NCBI GenBank assembly: GCA_004562915.1
Contig: SFQZ01000013.1
Span: 1-47,021, forward strand
Length of the DNA: 47,021 nucleotides
Source: a bacterium
GTDB lineage: Bacteria; Bacillota_A; Clostridia; Lachnospirales; Lachnospiraceae
Direction: 5' to 3'
Positions 25,354-32,794 of the stretch are shown one piece after another; the first letter of the stretch is position 1; the number at the start of each line of letters is the position of its first letter. The notes under the pieces were generated by a model. The model had not been told where the DNA came from, made no database searches, and saw only the letters and a program-made list of their open reading frames with translations. A program made the position numbers and the translations under genes.

Positions 25354-25854
25354 TTATCTGCCGCAGCAGAACTTATATTTTTTACCGCTTCCGCAAGGAC
25401 ACGGATCATTTCTTCCTATTTTTGCGCCTTTTCTGACTGTTCCGGACTTTTTCTGCTCCATGTACAGTGTTTTCTTCTGTTCCGGAGTAAAAATTTCATC
25501 CCACATCGGCAGATCATACAGCCAGTCAGCTTTTGCGTCTACCATATTTTTATAAAGCAACTCTTTATCAAATCCCAGATTGACTTCTGTATCTTCTTCC
25601 ATCTCTTCGATCGGGTTTTTTACTTTCAGGCTGTCATTGATACCATCCAGGAATCCGACCATTGTCAATACGTCCACCTCATATTTTTCAGCCAATTCTT
25701 TTACTGTACCGCGAACTACTTCGTCCGGATTAATCAGAAGCTTTTCATAGATCCCCTTCTCAATCATAAAATAATTAGCCCAGAACTTCTGCAGTTTTCC
25801 CTTATCTGTCTGCTGTGAATAAGCAATGTCTCTCCACTGTTTTAATAATCCCAT
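25354..25854 (-). CDS. SEC-C zinc-motif protein
   Basis: This 166-aa protein ends with a SEC-C metal-binding motif, NDPCPCGSGKKYKFCCG, as found at the end of SecA. Its N-terminal 145 residues are helical and acidic, with no catalytic motif I recognise. SEC-C tails often mediate binding to SecB or other partners. The ATG at 25854 is preceded by AAGGAAGGT at 11 nt, similar to the GGAAGGTAC cores of the tandem repeats upstream. It has its own promoter at 25962-25990. Confidence 0.8.
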   Translation of the reverse strand: MGLLKQWRDIAYSQQTDKGKLQKFWANYFMIEKGIYEKLLINPDEVVRGTVKELAEKYEVDVLTMVGFLDGINDSLKVKNPIEEMEEDTEVNLGFDKELLYKNMVDAKADWLYDLPMWDEIFTPEQKKTLYMEQKKSGTVRKGAKIGRNDPCPCGSGKKYKFCCGR

Positions 25855-25961
25855 TATTATTGTACCTTCCTTCAATTCTTAATCCATGTGATAAACGCCG
25901 GACAACTAAGGTTCCTCCATTTCTAACCCCTGGATTCCTTACGGTGTCCGACAATGTATAT

Positions 25962-25990
25962 AGTATAAACGATATAATACGGTTTTTCAA
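25962..25990 (-). promoter_or_regulatory. Promoter of the SEC-C gene
   Basis: TTGAAA, a 17-nt spacer and TATACT. The -35 box starts 4 bp beyond the T run of the repeat-RNA terminator, so the two transcription units are packed tightly but separate. Confidence 0.65.
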
Positions 25991-25994
25991 GCAT

Positions 25995-26032
25995 AAAAAA
26001 GTGAGTATCGATTTTCTTCCTTCGATACTCAC
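25995..26032 (-). terminator. Intrinsic terminator of the tandem-repeat transcript
   Basis: A perfect 11-bp stem (26001-26011 with 26022-26032) is followed by six T on the minus strand. It ends the transcript that starts near 26266. Confidence 0.88.
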
Positions 26033-26085
26033 GATTAAAATTTGGGTTCTATCATTGGGTAACCTCTCTTTCTTAAATTATGGCG

Positions 26086-26240
26086 TATTACTTTATGTTT
26101 TCGGCGGTTTGTACCTTCCTTTCATAAATTTGTTTTTGAGGTATTACTTTACGTTCTTGGTGGTCCGTACCTTCCTTTTCTTAATATTGTTTTGAGGTAT
26201 TACTTTATGTTTTTGGTGGTCTGTACCTCTCTTTCTTTTG
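26086..26240. repeat. 56-nt tandem repeat array (2.7 clear units)
   Basis: Unit starts are at 26086, 26142 and 26198; the third is cut off after about 43 nt. Differences between units are mostly transitions and spare the GGTAC and GTAATACC cores on the minus strand. A degenerate fourth copy may lie at about 26030-26085. Confidence 0.85.
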
Positions 26241-26272
26241 TACTTTTCTTTCGTTTCTCTTTTGATGTCTTT

Positions 26273-26301
26273 ATATTACAACATGTATTCTTATTTGTCA
26301 A
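26273..26301 (-). promoter_or_regulatory. Consensus promoter of the tandem-repeat transcript
   Basis: A perfect TTGACA, a 17-nt spacer and TAATAT, pointing into the repeat array. It is among the closest to consensus in the window. The DNA from 26302 to 26583 is AT-rich and holds no gene I can support; a weak hairpin at about 26493-26525 may end the phospholipase transcript. Confidence 0.8.
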
Positions 26302-26583
26302 TATTTATTTTTACTTTTTTGTTATTTTCTGTATATTTTGCTTTTGAATTTCAAATAACCAGAACAATTCTTAGTAATACAAAGTTGTTTATAACGCTGT
26401 GGGTCTATAGAAAATAAATTTCAGAAAGGATACTCTTTTGGCGAAAAATAGGATCAAAATATAGGATTTTCCAGCTTAAAGTTCTCTATGCATGAAAAAT
26501 CCCCCTCCAGGCCCACGATTTTTGATTTTGTGGTACCCGGAGAGAGATTTATTTTATATATGCCCAGAGCAAGAGTTAAAGTA

Positions 26584-27372
26584 TCACTCGAAATCTCTGT
26601 TAAATCTCGATGATAACTCTCCTCTTCCATACAGACAATCATACAGGTTTTCCAGAATTGCCGGTGTTTCCTCCACAGCTTTCCGGTACAGTTCCACCAA
26701 CTTCTGTGTGGATACACTGCATGCCGGATTCGCTGTTTTTCTCATCACCTGACCTTCCAGTGAATCATAACATCCGAAAGCCTTCATTCCACCCAGAATA
26801 ATTTTTTCTTTTGCCGGATTTTTACATGTCAGAAGCTTGTCGTATCTTTTCTGCCACTTGATCGCACTTTGTATTTTTTTTGTGCTTACCTGAGGAAATA
26901 CCCGGGCAATCACTTTACAATTTTGTTCCGTAGGTTCCAGCACACTGGCCGGAAGATAGGAAAAGAGTTCTTTCTTTTCCCGGAGCATAAAATACCGATC
27001 CAGCTCTGTCTCTATTTCTGCATGAGAAATCCCGGTTTCTTTCTCAAATCTGCCAATATATCCATGGCAGGTGCTGTCCAGCATAAAATGACAGGCAAAT
27101 CCCAGCAGATACGATGCAAGTTCTGAAGACGGATCTGTCAGGAATTCACTGATTCCTTTCTTAAAGAATCCTGATGCCAATTCTCTGTGCATCTGATGAC
27201 CAACCTGATTCACTTTGTTTGTATACAGCGGGCGATAATAAAAGAAAATATCCGGTCCATGGAGACCGATCCGGTATAATCCTTTTGCACTTTTAATGGT
27301 ATCTTTCAAAGGTGCCGGTAACTTTTTCAATACGTCTTTGCCAAATATATCATGTGTAAATGTAGTAGGCAT
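26584..27372 (-). CDS. Zinc-dependent phospholipase C family protein
   Basis: This 262-aa protein has the metal-ligand pattern of the PF00882-like family: FTHDIFG near the start, GLHGPDIFFYY (about 36-46), VGHQMHREL and a central ACHFMLDSTCHGYIG. His and Asp residues in these segments would bind zinc. No signal peptide is visible, so it is probably cytoplasmic, unlike secreted toxins of the family. The ATG at 27372 has AAGGAG upstream. It follows the HAD gene by 26 bp. Confidence 0.82.
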   Translation of the reverse strand: MPTTFTHDIFGKDVLKKLPAPLKDTIKSAKGLYRIGLHGPDIFFYYRPLYTNKVNQVGHQMHRELASGFFKKGISEFLTDPSSELASYLLGFACHFMLDSTCHGYIGRFEKETGISHAEIETELDRYFMLREKKELFSYLPASVLEPTEQNCKVIARVFPQVSTKKIQSAIKWQKRYDKLLTCKNPAKEKIILGGMKAFGCYDSLEGQVMRKTANPACSVSTQKLVELYRKAVEETPAILENLYDCLYGRGELSSRFNRDFE

Positions 27373-27398
27373 TCTATCCACTCCTTTTTCATTGATCT

Positions 27399-28082
27399 TC
27401 AAGACTCATCTTTGAGCCATTCTTCCACCATGGACAATGACTCCATTTTACCATACAGGCATTCTCTGACCGGTTCCTCATCTACCAGAAGATCCGGTAT
27501 CATAATTACTTTCATACCTGCTTTGCAGGCAGAGCGAATCCCATTATAAGAATCCTCCAGTGCCAGTGCCTCTTCCGGTACGACTCCTAAAGCTTCACAC
27601 GCTTTCTGATAAATCTCCGGGTTCGGTTTGCCTTTTTTGACCATATCTCCTGTGATCACTTTCTGAAAATATGAAAGAATTCCCTGTGCTTCCAATCCTG
27701 GTATCGAATACATCTGGTGCGTCGATGTTGCTACAGCCATAGGAATCTGCTGATTTTTCAGATATTCCAGCAGACTCACAAGACCTTTTTTCTTGGGAAT
27801 CCCATAGTTTTTTTCATACTCACGATATATTCTATGATACTCATCGATAAAGTTCTGCAGTGGAAAATCATTTCCATACTTTTCCAGCAGATAAGAATCT
27901 CTCTGTTTCCGACTCATACCTAACGTATGATAAATGTTATTTCCAAAATTTTCATAACCCAGTTTATCACCGGTTATATCCCAACTATGCATGATAACTC
28001 TTTCCGTATCCAGCATCAGTCCATCCATATCAAAGACAACACCTTTCACCGGAAAATGTTTCGGTATCTTCCACTGTGCCAC
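27399..28082 (-). CDS. HAD-family hydrolase (beta-phosphoglucomutase-like)
   Basis: This 227-aa enzyme has the HAD nucleophile motif VVFDMDGLMLDTE, the Thr motif VATSTH, a Lys in KKGKPNPEIY and the acidic motif LALEDSYNGI. The helical cap between motifs places it with subfamily IA sugar-phosphate phosphatases or mutases. The start is taken as the GTG at 28082, because AGGAGG lies 7 nt upstream. A consensus promoter lies just before it. The substrate is not predictable. Confidence 0.88.
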   Translation of the reverse strand: MAQWKIPKHFPVKGVVFDMDGLMLDTERVIMHSWDITGDKLGYENFGNNIYHTLGMSRKQRDSYLLEKYGNDFPLQNFIDEYHRIYREYEKNYGIPKKKGLVSLLEYLKNQQIPMAVATSTHQMYSIPGLEAQGILSYFQKVITGDMVKKGKPNPEIYQKACEALGVVPEEALALEDSYNGIRSACKAGMKVIMIPDLLVDEEPVRECLYGKMESLSMVEEWLKDES

Positions 28083-28114
28083 GATGCATCCTCCTGTTCT
28101 TTCCACATGTTGAT

Positions 28115-28143
28115 ATTATAAATCCTTTCTATTTTCTGTACAA
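28115..28143 (-). promoter_or_regulatory. Promoter of the HAD/phospholipase pair
   Basis: TTGTAC, a 17-nt spacer and a perfect TATAAT, 33 bp before the HAD start. The leader is too short for a riboswitch. Confidence 0.75.
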
Positions 28144-28204
28144 GAAAGTTTTGTTAAGCTTTCCTTACATTTTCTGTATAAAGTCATTTTATTCGGTCAT
28201 ACTA

Positions 28205-28367
28205 TAAACAGCTGATGGAGAGATGGACACGTAGGTGACACTTTTCATTAGCTCAAAAGAAAACCGACTGCCGGATCCCCCTCCGGCACTGGTACGAAAG
28301 ATAAGAGAAATACTTATCCTCCCCTTTATGCCCCCGGAATTGCAAAGGTGCTTTTCGGGGGGTTTTT
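28205..28367 (+). ncRNA. Orphan structured element with plus-strand terminator
   Basis: The gap between the HAD and NSS genes holds a GC-rich structured stretch. On the plus strand there is a TGCCGG/CCGGCA hairpin (about 28267-28286) with a C-rich loop, then a CCCCC/GGGGG terminator with a T run ending at 28367. No plus-strand gene follows, and I could not fit a known riboswitch or small RNA. It may be an independent small RNA or the remnant of a riboswitch whose gene was lost. The plus promoter is unclear. Confidence 0.35.
28331..28367 (+). terminator. Plus-strand intrinsic terminator of the orphan element
   Basis: CCCCCGGAA pairs with a downstream TTTTCGGGGG, followed by five T. It points away from the flanking minus-strand genes. 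Confidence 0.65.
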
Positions 28368-28380
28368 CATATCCTGACAA

Positions 28381-28413
28381 TAAAACAACTCCCATGAGGC
28401 CGTCACAGGAGTT
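28381..28413 (-). terminator. Terminator of the NSS transporter gene
   Basis: AACTCC/GGAGTT arms (28387-28392 and 28408-28413) with an inner TGA/TCA pair are followed on the minus strand by GTTTTA. It lies about 40 bp past the stop. Confidence 0.65.
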
Positions 28414-28451
28414 ATTAACATACAAAACTATGAATGTATAAGCTTTTCGCT

Positions 28452-29831
28452 CTATGAGCATTTAAAAAATTTATCGTATATTCCAAACGCAAAAATAAAG
28501 ATTACAATCAAAGGCAAAATATAGGTCAGATACACCCTCATCCATTCCTGCATCTTTACCCCTTTTCCGGTGTTTGCTTCCCGTTTAAAGTTTTCCCATC
28601 CCCATCCATATTTTGTTACACAGAACAGAAGATAAACAAGAGAGCCAAGAGGCAGCAGAATGTTACTTACCAGAAAATCTTCAAAATCCAGTACAGCACC
28701 GCCAAAGACTGCAAATCCGTCCCATGACCAAATGTTATATCCCAACACACAGGGCAATGATAAAAGAATGATTGCCGCCATATTAACGAGACTGGATTTT
28801 CTCCGATTCCACCCTGTCAGTTCCATTCCGCAGGAAATAATGTTTTCAAATACTGCAAGCACCGTAGAAAATGCTGCAAATGCCATAAAAATGAAAAACA
28901 GGCTTCCCCATAATCTTCCCATGGAAATATGATTAAATATATTTGGAAGCGTCATAAAAATCAGACTGGGACCGGAAGTTTGATCCACATGGAATGTAAA
29001 ACATGCCGGAAAAATGATCAGACCGGACGTAATTGCTACAAAAGTATCCAAAACCGCCACATTGATGGATTCCCCAAGCAGTGTTCTTTCTTTTCCGATA
29101 TAGCTTCCGAAAATCGCCATGGCGCCGATACCGAGACTCAATGTAAAAAATGCCTGATTCATGGCACTCACAATCGTTTTGATCACGCCCACTTCTTTCA
29201 TACGCTCCAGGTCAGGGATCAGATAAAAACTTAGTCCTTCTTTCGCACCTTTCATCGTAAAACTGTTAAGTGCCAGAATGACCATTATCGCCAGGAGTGC
29301 TATCATCATTACTTTTGTGATCCGCTCCAGCCCGTTCTGCAGTCCCATGGAACAGACGAGCACTCCAATCACTACGACCAGAACCATCCAGAACGTCATC
29401 ACCAGAGGCTGACCCAACATCTCAGAAAATACTCCTGTCACCTGTTCCGTATTCATTCCTTCAAATTTTCCTGTGGCTGTAAGATAAAAGTAATGAAGCA
29501 TCCATCCGGCTACCGTAGTGTAAAACATCATCAGAAGATAACAACCGAGCAATGTAATATACCCATGAATATGCCATTTCTGTCCTGGTTTTTCCAGAAT
29601 CTGATATGCTCTTACAGGGCTTTTCTGGCTTGCGCGTCCCACCGCAAATTCCATCGTCATAATCGGAACTCCCAGTATAACCAAAAATAAAATATAAAAT
29701 AGCACAAATGCTCCACCGCCGCCCTGTCCGGCCATGTACGGAAATTTCCATACATTTCCGATTCCGATAGCACATCCGGCAGAAATCAGAATAAATCCCA
29801 GACGGGATTTCAGTTTTTCTCTTTCTTTCAT
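28452..29831 (-). CDS. NSS-family sodium-dependent amino acid transporter
   Basis: This 459-aa protein has about eleven membrane helices and the neurotransmitter:sodium symporter start SRLGFILISAGCAIGIGNVWKFPY (read in two parts), including the unwound first helix that binds sodium and substrate. Bacterial members such as LeuT, MhsT and TnaT take up hydrophobic or aromatic amino acids with sodium. It follows the J-domain gene by 34 bp and ends at its own terminator. Substrate is unknown. Confidence 0.93.
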   Translation of the reverse strand: MKEREKLKSRLGFILISAGCAIGIGNVWKFPYMAGQGGGGAFVLFYILFLVILGVPIMTMEFAVGRASQKSPVRAYQILEKPGQKWHIHGYITLLGCYLLMMFYTTVAGWMLHYFYLTATGKFEGMNTEQVTGVFSEMLGQPLVMTFWMVLVVVIGVLVCSMGLQNGLERITKVMMIALLAIMVILALNSFTMKGAKEGLSFYLIPDLERMKEVGVIKTIVSAMNQAFFTLSLGIGAMAIFGSYIGKERTLLGESINVAVLDTFVAITSGLIIFPACFTFHVDQTSGPSLIFMTLPNIFNHISMGRLWGSLFFIFMAFAAFSTVLAVFENIISCGMELTGWNRRKSSLVNMAAIILLSLPCVLGYNIWSWDGFAVFGGAVLDFEDFLVSNILLPLGSLVYLLFCVTKYGWGWENFKREANTGKGVKMQEWMRVYLTYILPLIVIFIFAFGIYDKFFKCS

Positions 29832-29865
29832 ACTTCCCCTCTCATTTTACAAACAAATTTTTATT

Positions 29866-30483
29866 TCAACATGGAACACAACAGCATCCCGGACAAAGCA
29901 TATTCAGACAAAGACACTGACAGCAGCAGCTTCCCAATCCATTTCCCGGCCGCTCATATCCATATCCATTTCCCATATTCTGATACCACTGTCCTCCCGA
30001 CTGGAGCTGCTGATAAAGCTGCTGATACTGCATATTATTCGGCTCCATCTCCACTGCACGTCTGGCATCTTCCATAGCGTTTGCTGTATTGCCTGCTCCG
30101 GCACTGGCTATCGCATGATAATAATACCATTCGCCATTTCGTTCCGTCATACGATTCAGAACATTGAGAGCCTCCTGATAATGTGCAGCATTGATATAAT
30201 TTGCAGCTGCACGCATTTCCATAGAACGCTGATCATCCTGTGTCTGATAACCGCCGCCAAATCCACCGGACCATGAACTCTGGGAAGCCCCCTGTTCCCG
30301 TTCTCTCACAATCTGATCATAGGCTTGCTGCACCTGTTTAAATTTTTCTTCCGCTTCTTCTTTATTGGGATTATTGATGTTTGCATCCGGGTGATATTTT
30401 CTGCTCAGTTTCCGATATGCCTTTTTAATCTCGTCCATGCTGGCATCACGGGATACCCCCAGGACACTGTACGGGTCCAACAT
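29866..30483 (-). CDS. J-domain protein with TPR-like region and Cys-rich tail
   Basis: This 205-aa protein has an N-terminal J domain with HPD at 31-33, the motif that stimulates DnaK. Then come a Gly/Ser linker, a helical region of TPR character (AANYINAAHYQEALNVL and following, about 93-150) and a tail in which ten of the last twenty residues are Cys. It lacks the DnaJ zinc-finger and substrate domains. Its start overlaps the stop of the DUF5685 gene by 1 nt, so both proteins likely work together. The Cys tail could bind metal or be palmitoyl-like anchored; this is a guess. Confidence 0.85.
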   Translation of the reverse strand: MLDPYSVLGVSRDASMDEIKKAYRKLSRKYHPDANINNPNKEEAEEKFKQVQQAYDQIVREREQGASQSSWSGGFGGGYQTQDDQRSMEMRAAANYINAAHYQEALNVLNRMTERNGEWYYYHAIASAGAGNTANAMEDARRAVEMEPNNMQYQQLYQQLQSGGQWYQNMGNGYGYERPGNGLGSCCCQCLCLNMLCPGCCCVPC

Positions 30484-31310
30484 TATTTTTTCTCCTCATT
30501 TTTTGTCAATCTGTCAAATTTTATCCAGATACCAGAATACAATATATTACGCAAAATGTCCACATATTCCAATATCGGAAGTTTTTCAAATTCTCGTGAG
30601 CATTCCGCGGCTATAAGAGTCAGGATCTGCCCTGCCCTCTGTTGAAAATCCGGCTCTTCAGAAATAAAAGCCCATGGATTATAATTCCCTTTTTTCTTAT
30701 CTTTCTCCACATCTTCAAATGCATCCATCAGATAAATAAACTTTCCCAGATAAAATCCGATTTTTCTCAGATTCTTCTCCCAGTGATCCTGCTTCCAGAC
30801 AAAGATTTCCGCAAGCATTTCTCCGGTATCTCCGGATGCTCTGTCAAGATCCGGACTTTTTTCTGCCTCACACGCTTTCAACTTTTTCAGATATTTTTTT
30901 ATGGCTGCTGTCTGTCTGGGATATTTTTCCTGTAGTTTTTTTACATCTTTTCGCATGATTCTTGCCGTAGCCAGCGGTAATACTTTTTTTTCATCCACCC
31001 AGTCATCCAGTAAATTGTAATAACTGAGCAGAACATTCATATCCGCAGCGTATGCAGTGACCTCATTACGATAGCACAAATGTTTTTTTAAAGGATGCAT
31101 TGCACAGTAATGCTTTTCCTGATTCACTTCATTTTCATACAGACCATTCAGAAGTACGGCGAAAAATGTCATATCATATGTCAGAGACATTCTTGCTGTC
31201 TGTCCATGATAATCCTTCAGATCCTGACAGATTCCACAGTAAAATGCGTGATACTTTTTGTAATCTTTGATTTTCATTTCTTCCATATTGGTCATCACGT
31301 ATCCAAACAT
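30483..31310 (-). CDS. DUF5685-family protein
   Basis: This 275-aa helical protein belongs, by its MFGYVMTNMEEMKIKDYKKYHAFYCGIC-type start (CxxC at 25-28), to the DUF5685 group of Clostridia. Function is unknown. Two Asp-rich segments, DDWVDE (102-107) and DAFEDVEKD (196-204), lie in helical context and recall metal-diphosphate motifs of class I isoprenoid synthases. That likeness is only visual. It is coupled to the J-domain gene (TAATG overlap) and lies 12 bp after the zinc-ribbon gene, so the three form an operon. Confidence 0.75.
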   Translation of the reverse strand: MFGYVMTNMEEMKIKDYKKYHAFYCGICQDLKDYHGQTARMSLTYDMTFFAVLLNGLYENEVNQEKHYCAMHPLKKHLCYRNEVTAYAADMNVLLSYYNLLDDWVDEKKVLPLATARIMRKDVKKLQEKYPRQTAAIKKYLKKLKACEAEKSPDLDRASGDTGEMLAEIFVWKQDHWEKNLRKIGFYLGKFIYLMDAFEDVEKDKKKGNYNPWAFISEEPDFQQRAGQILTLIAAECSREFEKLPILEYVDILRNILYSGIWIKFDRLTKNEEKK

Positions 31311-31322
31311 CTTGACACCCTC

Positions 31323-31727
31323 TTAACTTCTCTTGATAAAATCTGTATTACATTTTGGACAATGAATCGATATTTTTCCTTTTCCCCGGGGAACTCTCAC
31401 TTTTTGTCCACAGGTAGGACACTTAAAAATCCGAACCGTTTTGTCCGCTTTCTGACCACTGAACATCTGATTCTTTTTTGCGTTAAATCGATATCTCAGA
31501 TCCAGAAACTTCCTGTTCTCCTCATAACGCTTACCGTAATCTTTGGACATCATCCTATAGTACAGCCAGATCAGACCTGCCAGCACCAAAAGATTGATGA
31601 GACTGCTCCTTAAAAACATATTAAGCACGACCAGTACCATCAGTGCTATGGAAAGAAATCTGCTCAGTTCATCCACGCCGTATCTTCCCTGCATAAATCT
31701 CATGATTTTGTCTCTCAAACGCTCCAT
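31323..31727 (-). CDS. Zinc-ribbon membrane protein
   Basis: This 134-aa protein has one or two hydrophobic segments (about 24-57) and a C-terminal zinc ribbon, CPTCGQK and, 18 residues on, CPKCNTDF. The function is unknown. It is the first gene of a short operon with the DUF5685 and J-domain genes, which suggests a shared role, perhaps membrane-linked chaperone recruitment. Confidence 0.75.
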   Translation of the reverse strand: MERLRDKIMRFMQGRYGVDELSRFLSIALMVLVVLNMFLRSSLINLLVLAGLIWLYYRMMSKDYGKRYEENRKFLDLRYRFNAKKNQMFSGQKADKTVRIFKCPTCGQKVRVPRGKGKISIHCPKCNTDFIKRS

Positions 31728-31762
31728 ATAACTTATCTCCTTAATGTCTGTAATTTCAATTT

Positions 31763-31791
31763 TATCTATACGATAATCCTTTTTCTTCCAA
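31763..31791 (-). promoter_or_regulatory. Possible promoter of the zinc-ribbon/DUF5685/J-domain operon
   Basis: TTGGAA, a 17-nt spacer and TAGATA lie about 35 bp before the gene. The boxes are moderate matches. Confidence 0.4.
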
Positions 31792-31832
31792 AAAACAATT
31801 AAAACATTCTAAAGAGATTATAAAGATACCAT

Positions 31833-32441
31833 TCACTGTTTTTGCAGCAGATCTTCCAGTTTTTTTGAGTCCGTCTCATAATCAGAAAAGGTAATGGCCT
31901 GCATTCCAAAACTGCGGGCTGCTTTCGTATTTTCTTCTCTGTCATCAAGAAATACACATTCCGCAGGAATCAGATTGTATTTTTTACAGATATATTCATA
32001 AATCTCTTTTTCCGGTTTCAACAGCTTACAGCGGTAGGAAAATACAGTTCCATCCATGTACGGCAGAAATTTCATTTTATGTTCTGTCTGCTCATAGGTA
32101 TATTCCGCATAGTTTGACAGAATATACAGACGGTAACCCCGGGATTTTAGATTTTTTACCCATTCCACCGTATACGGCATCAGTTCAATCGTTCCTCCCA
32201 CCATACGATGTGCCTTGCGGATTTCCTTTTCGTATGCCGGATTATTTGCCACAAAACCTTCCAGCAATTCTGCCGGAGTCATAGTTCCCCGATCCGACTC
32301 CTCCCACCAAAGATGATTCTGAAACATTGCTTCATTGACCGCCTGCTGCGTTTTTTCATCAAAACCAAGACGTTTCAGATACCCTTCCGGGTCATACTCC
32401 ATCAGAACTTTTCCCACATCAAATATAACGTTCTTTATCAT
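31833..32441 (-). CDS. HAD-family phosphatase (YihX-like)
   Basis: This 202-aa HAD hydrolase starts IKNVIFDVGKVL; the second position of the nucleophile motif is Gly, as in YihX-type enzymes. It has YILSNY for motif II, KLLKPEKEIY for motif III and FLDDREENTKAA for motif IV. YihX itself dephosphorylates glucose-1-phosphate, but substrates vary widely. It overlaps the upstream small membrane protein gene by 4 nt. Confidence 0.85.
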   Translation of the reverse strand: MIKNVIFDVGKVLMEYDPEGYLKRLGFDEKTQQAVNEAMFQNHLWWEESDRGTMTPAELLEGFVANNPAYEKEIRKAHRMVGGTIELMPYTVEWVKNLKSRGYRLYILSNYAEYTYEQTEHKMKFLPYMDGTVFSYRCKLLKPEKEIYEYICKKYNLIPAECVFLDDREENTKAARSFGMQAITFSDYETDSKKLEDLLQKQ

Positions 32442-32704
32442 GATTTCTTATCCTCATTCTTTTTATTTTTCGCTTGGTCATCCTGTTTCCTATCATCCAT
32501 TTTTTCATCTCTGTTTTTCAGATAACGATAGATCAGCACATTTGCATACAGAAACACCGGAACGATAATTGTACAGGCAATGGATGCCTTGAACCACCCT
32601 TCCGAATTCGGGCTGCCTGAAATAGCAAATACCATTGTTGCTCCATACATAGCCAATAATAAAACAACTCCCAAGAAAGCAAAGATTCTCTGTATTTTTT
32701 TCAT
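32438..32704 (-). CDS. Small two-helix membrane protein, unknown
   Basis: This 88-aa protein has two hydrophobic helices (about 5-28 and 38-60) and a highly charged Lys/Asp/Glu tail. I do not recognise a family. The ATG at 32704 follows a GGAG; an upstream in-frame TTG is less likely. It is coupled by a 4-nt overlap to the HAD phosphatase gene. Confidence 0.65.
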   Translation of the reverse strand: MKKIQRIFAFLGVVLLLAMYGATMVFAISGSPNSEGWFKASIACTIIVPVFLYANVLIYRYLKNRDEKMDDRKQDDQAKNKKNEDKKS

Positions 32705-32794
32705 TCTGCTCCGCCTTTCCCTAAATTTCAATGCTCTATAGAGTATTGCATAAAATCATAGGAATTACAACTGTCTTTCCATGATTTGCATTTT

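Larger units (their letters stand above)
25995..26266 (-). ncRNA. Candidate non-coding RNA made of 56-nt tandem repeats
   Basis: A transcript of about 270 nt is implied by a consensus promoter (26273-26301) and a strong terminator (25995-26032), with no credible ORF between. Two full 56-nt units (26142-26197 and 26086-26141, 44 of 56 identical), a partial first unit (26198-26240) and a decayed last unit (about 26030-26085) lie head to tail. Each carries a purine-rich GGAAGG or GAGAGG followed by GTAC (GTTAC in the last). Conserved units end in GTAATACC, which may pair with GGTA. The last unit could encode the 6-residue MIEPKF. I know of no described RNA with this design. Confidence 0.6.

Noticed and set aside
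26030..26240. CRISPR array
   Set aside because: The 56-nt units are contiguous, with no unique spacers between conserved repeats, and no cas gene is present.
26454..26717. 87-codon minus-strand frame
   Set aside because: It overlaps the end of the phospholipase family gene in another frame and continues into AT-rich gap DNA without support.
28189..28461. 90-codon minus-strand frame in the HAD-NSS gap
   Set aside because: It runs through two hairpins and a terminator, lacks a ribosome site and has no family likeness.
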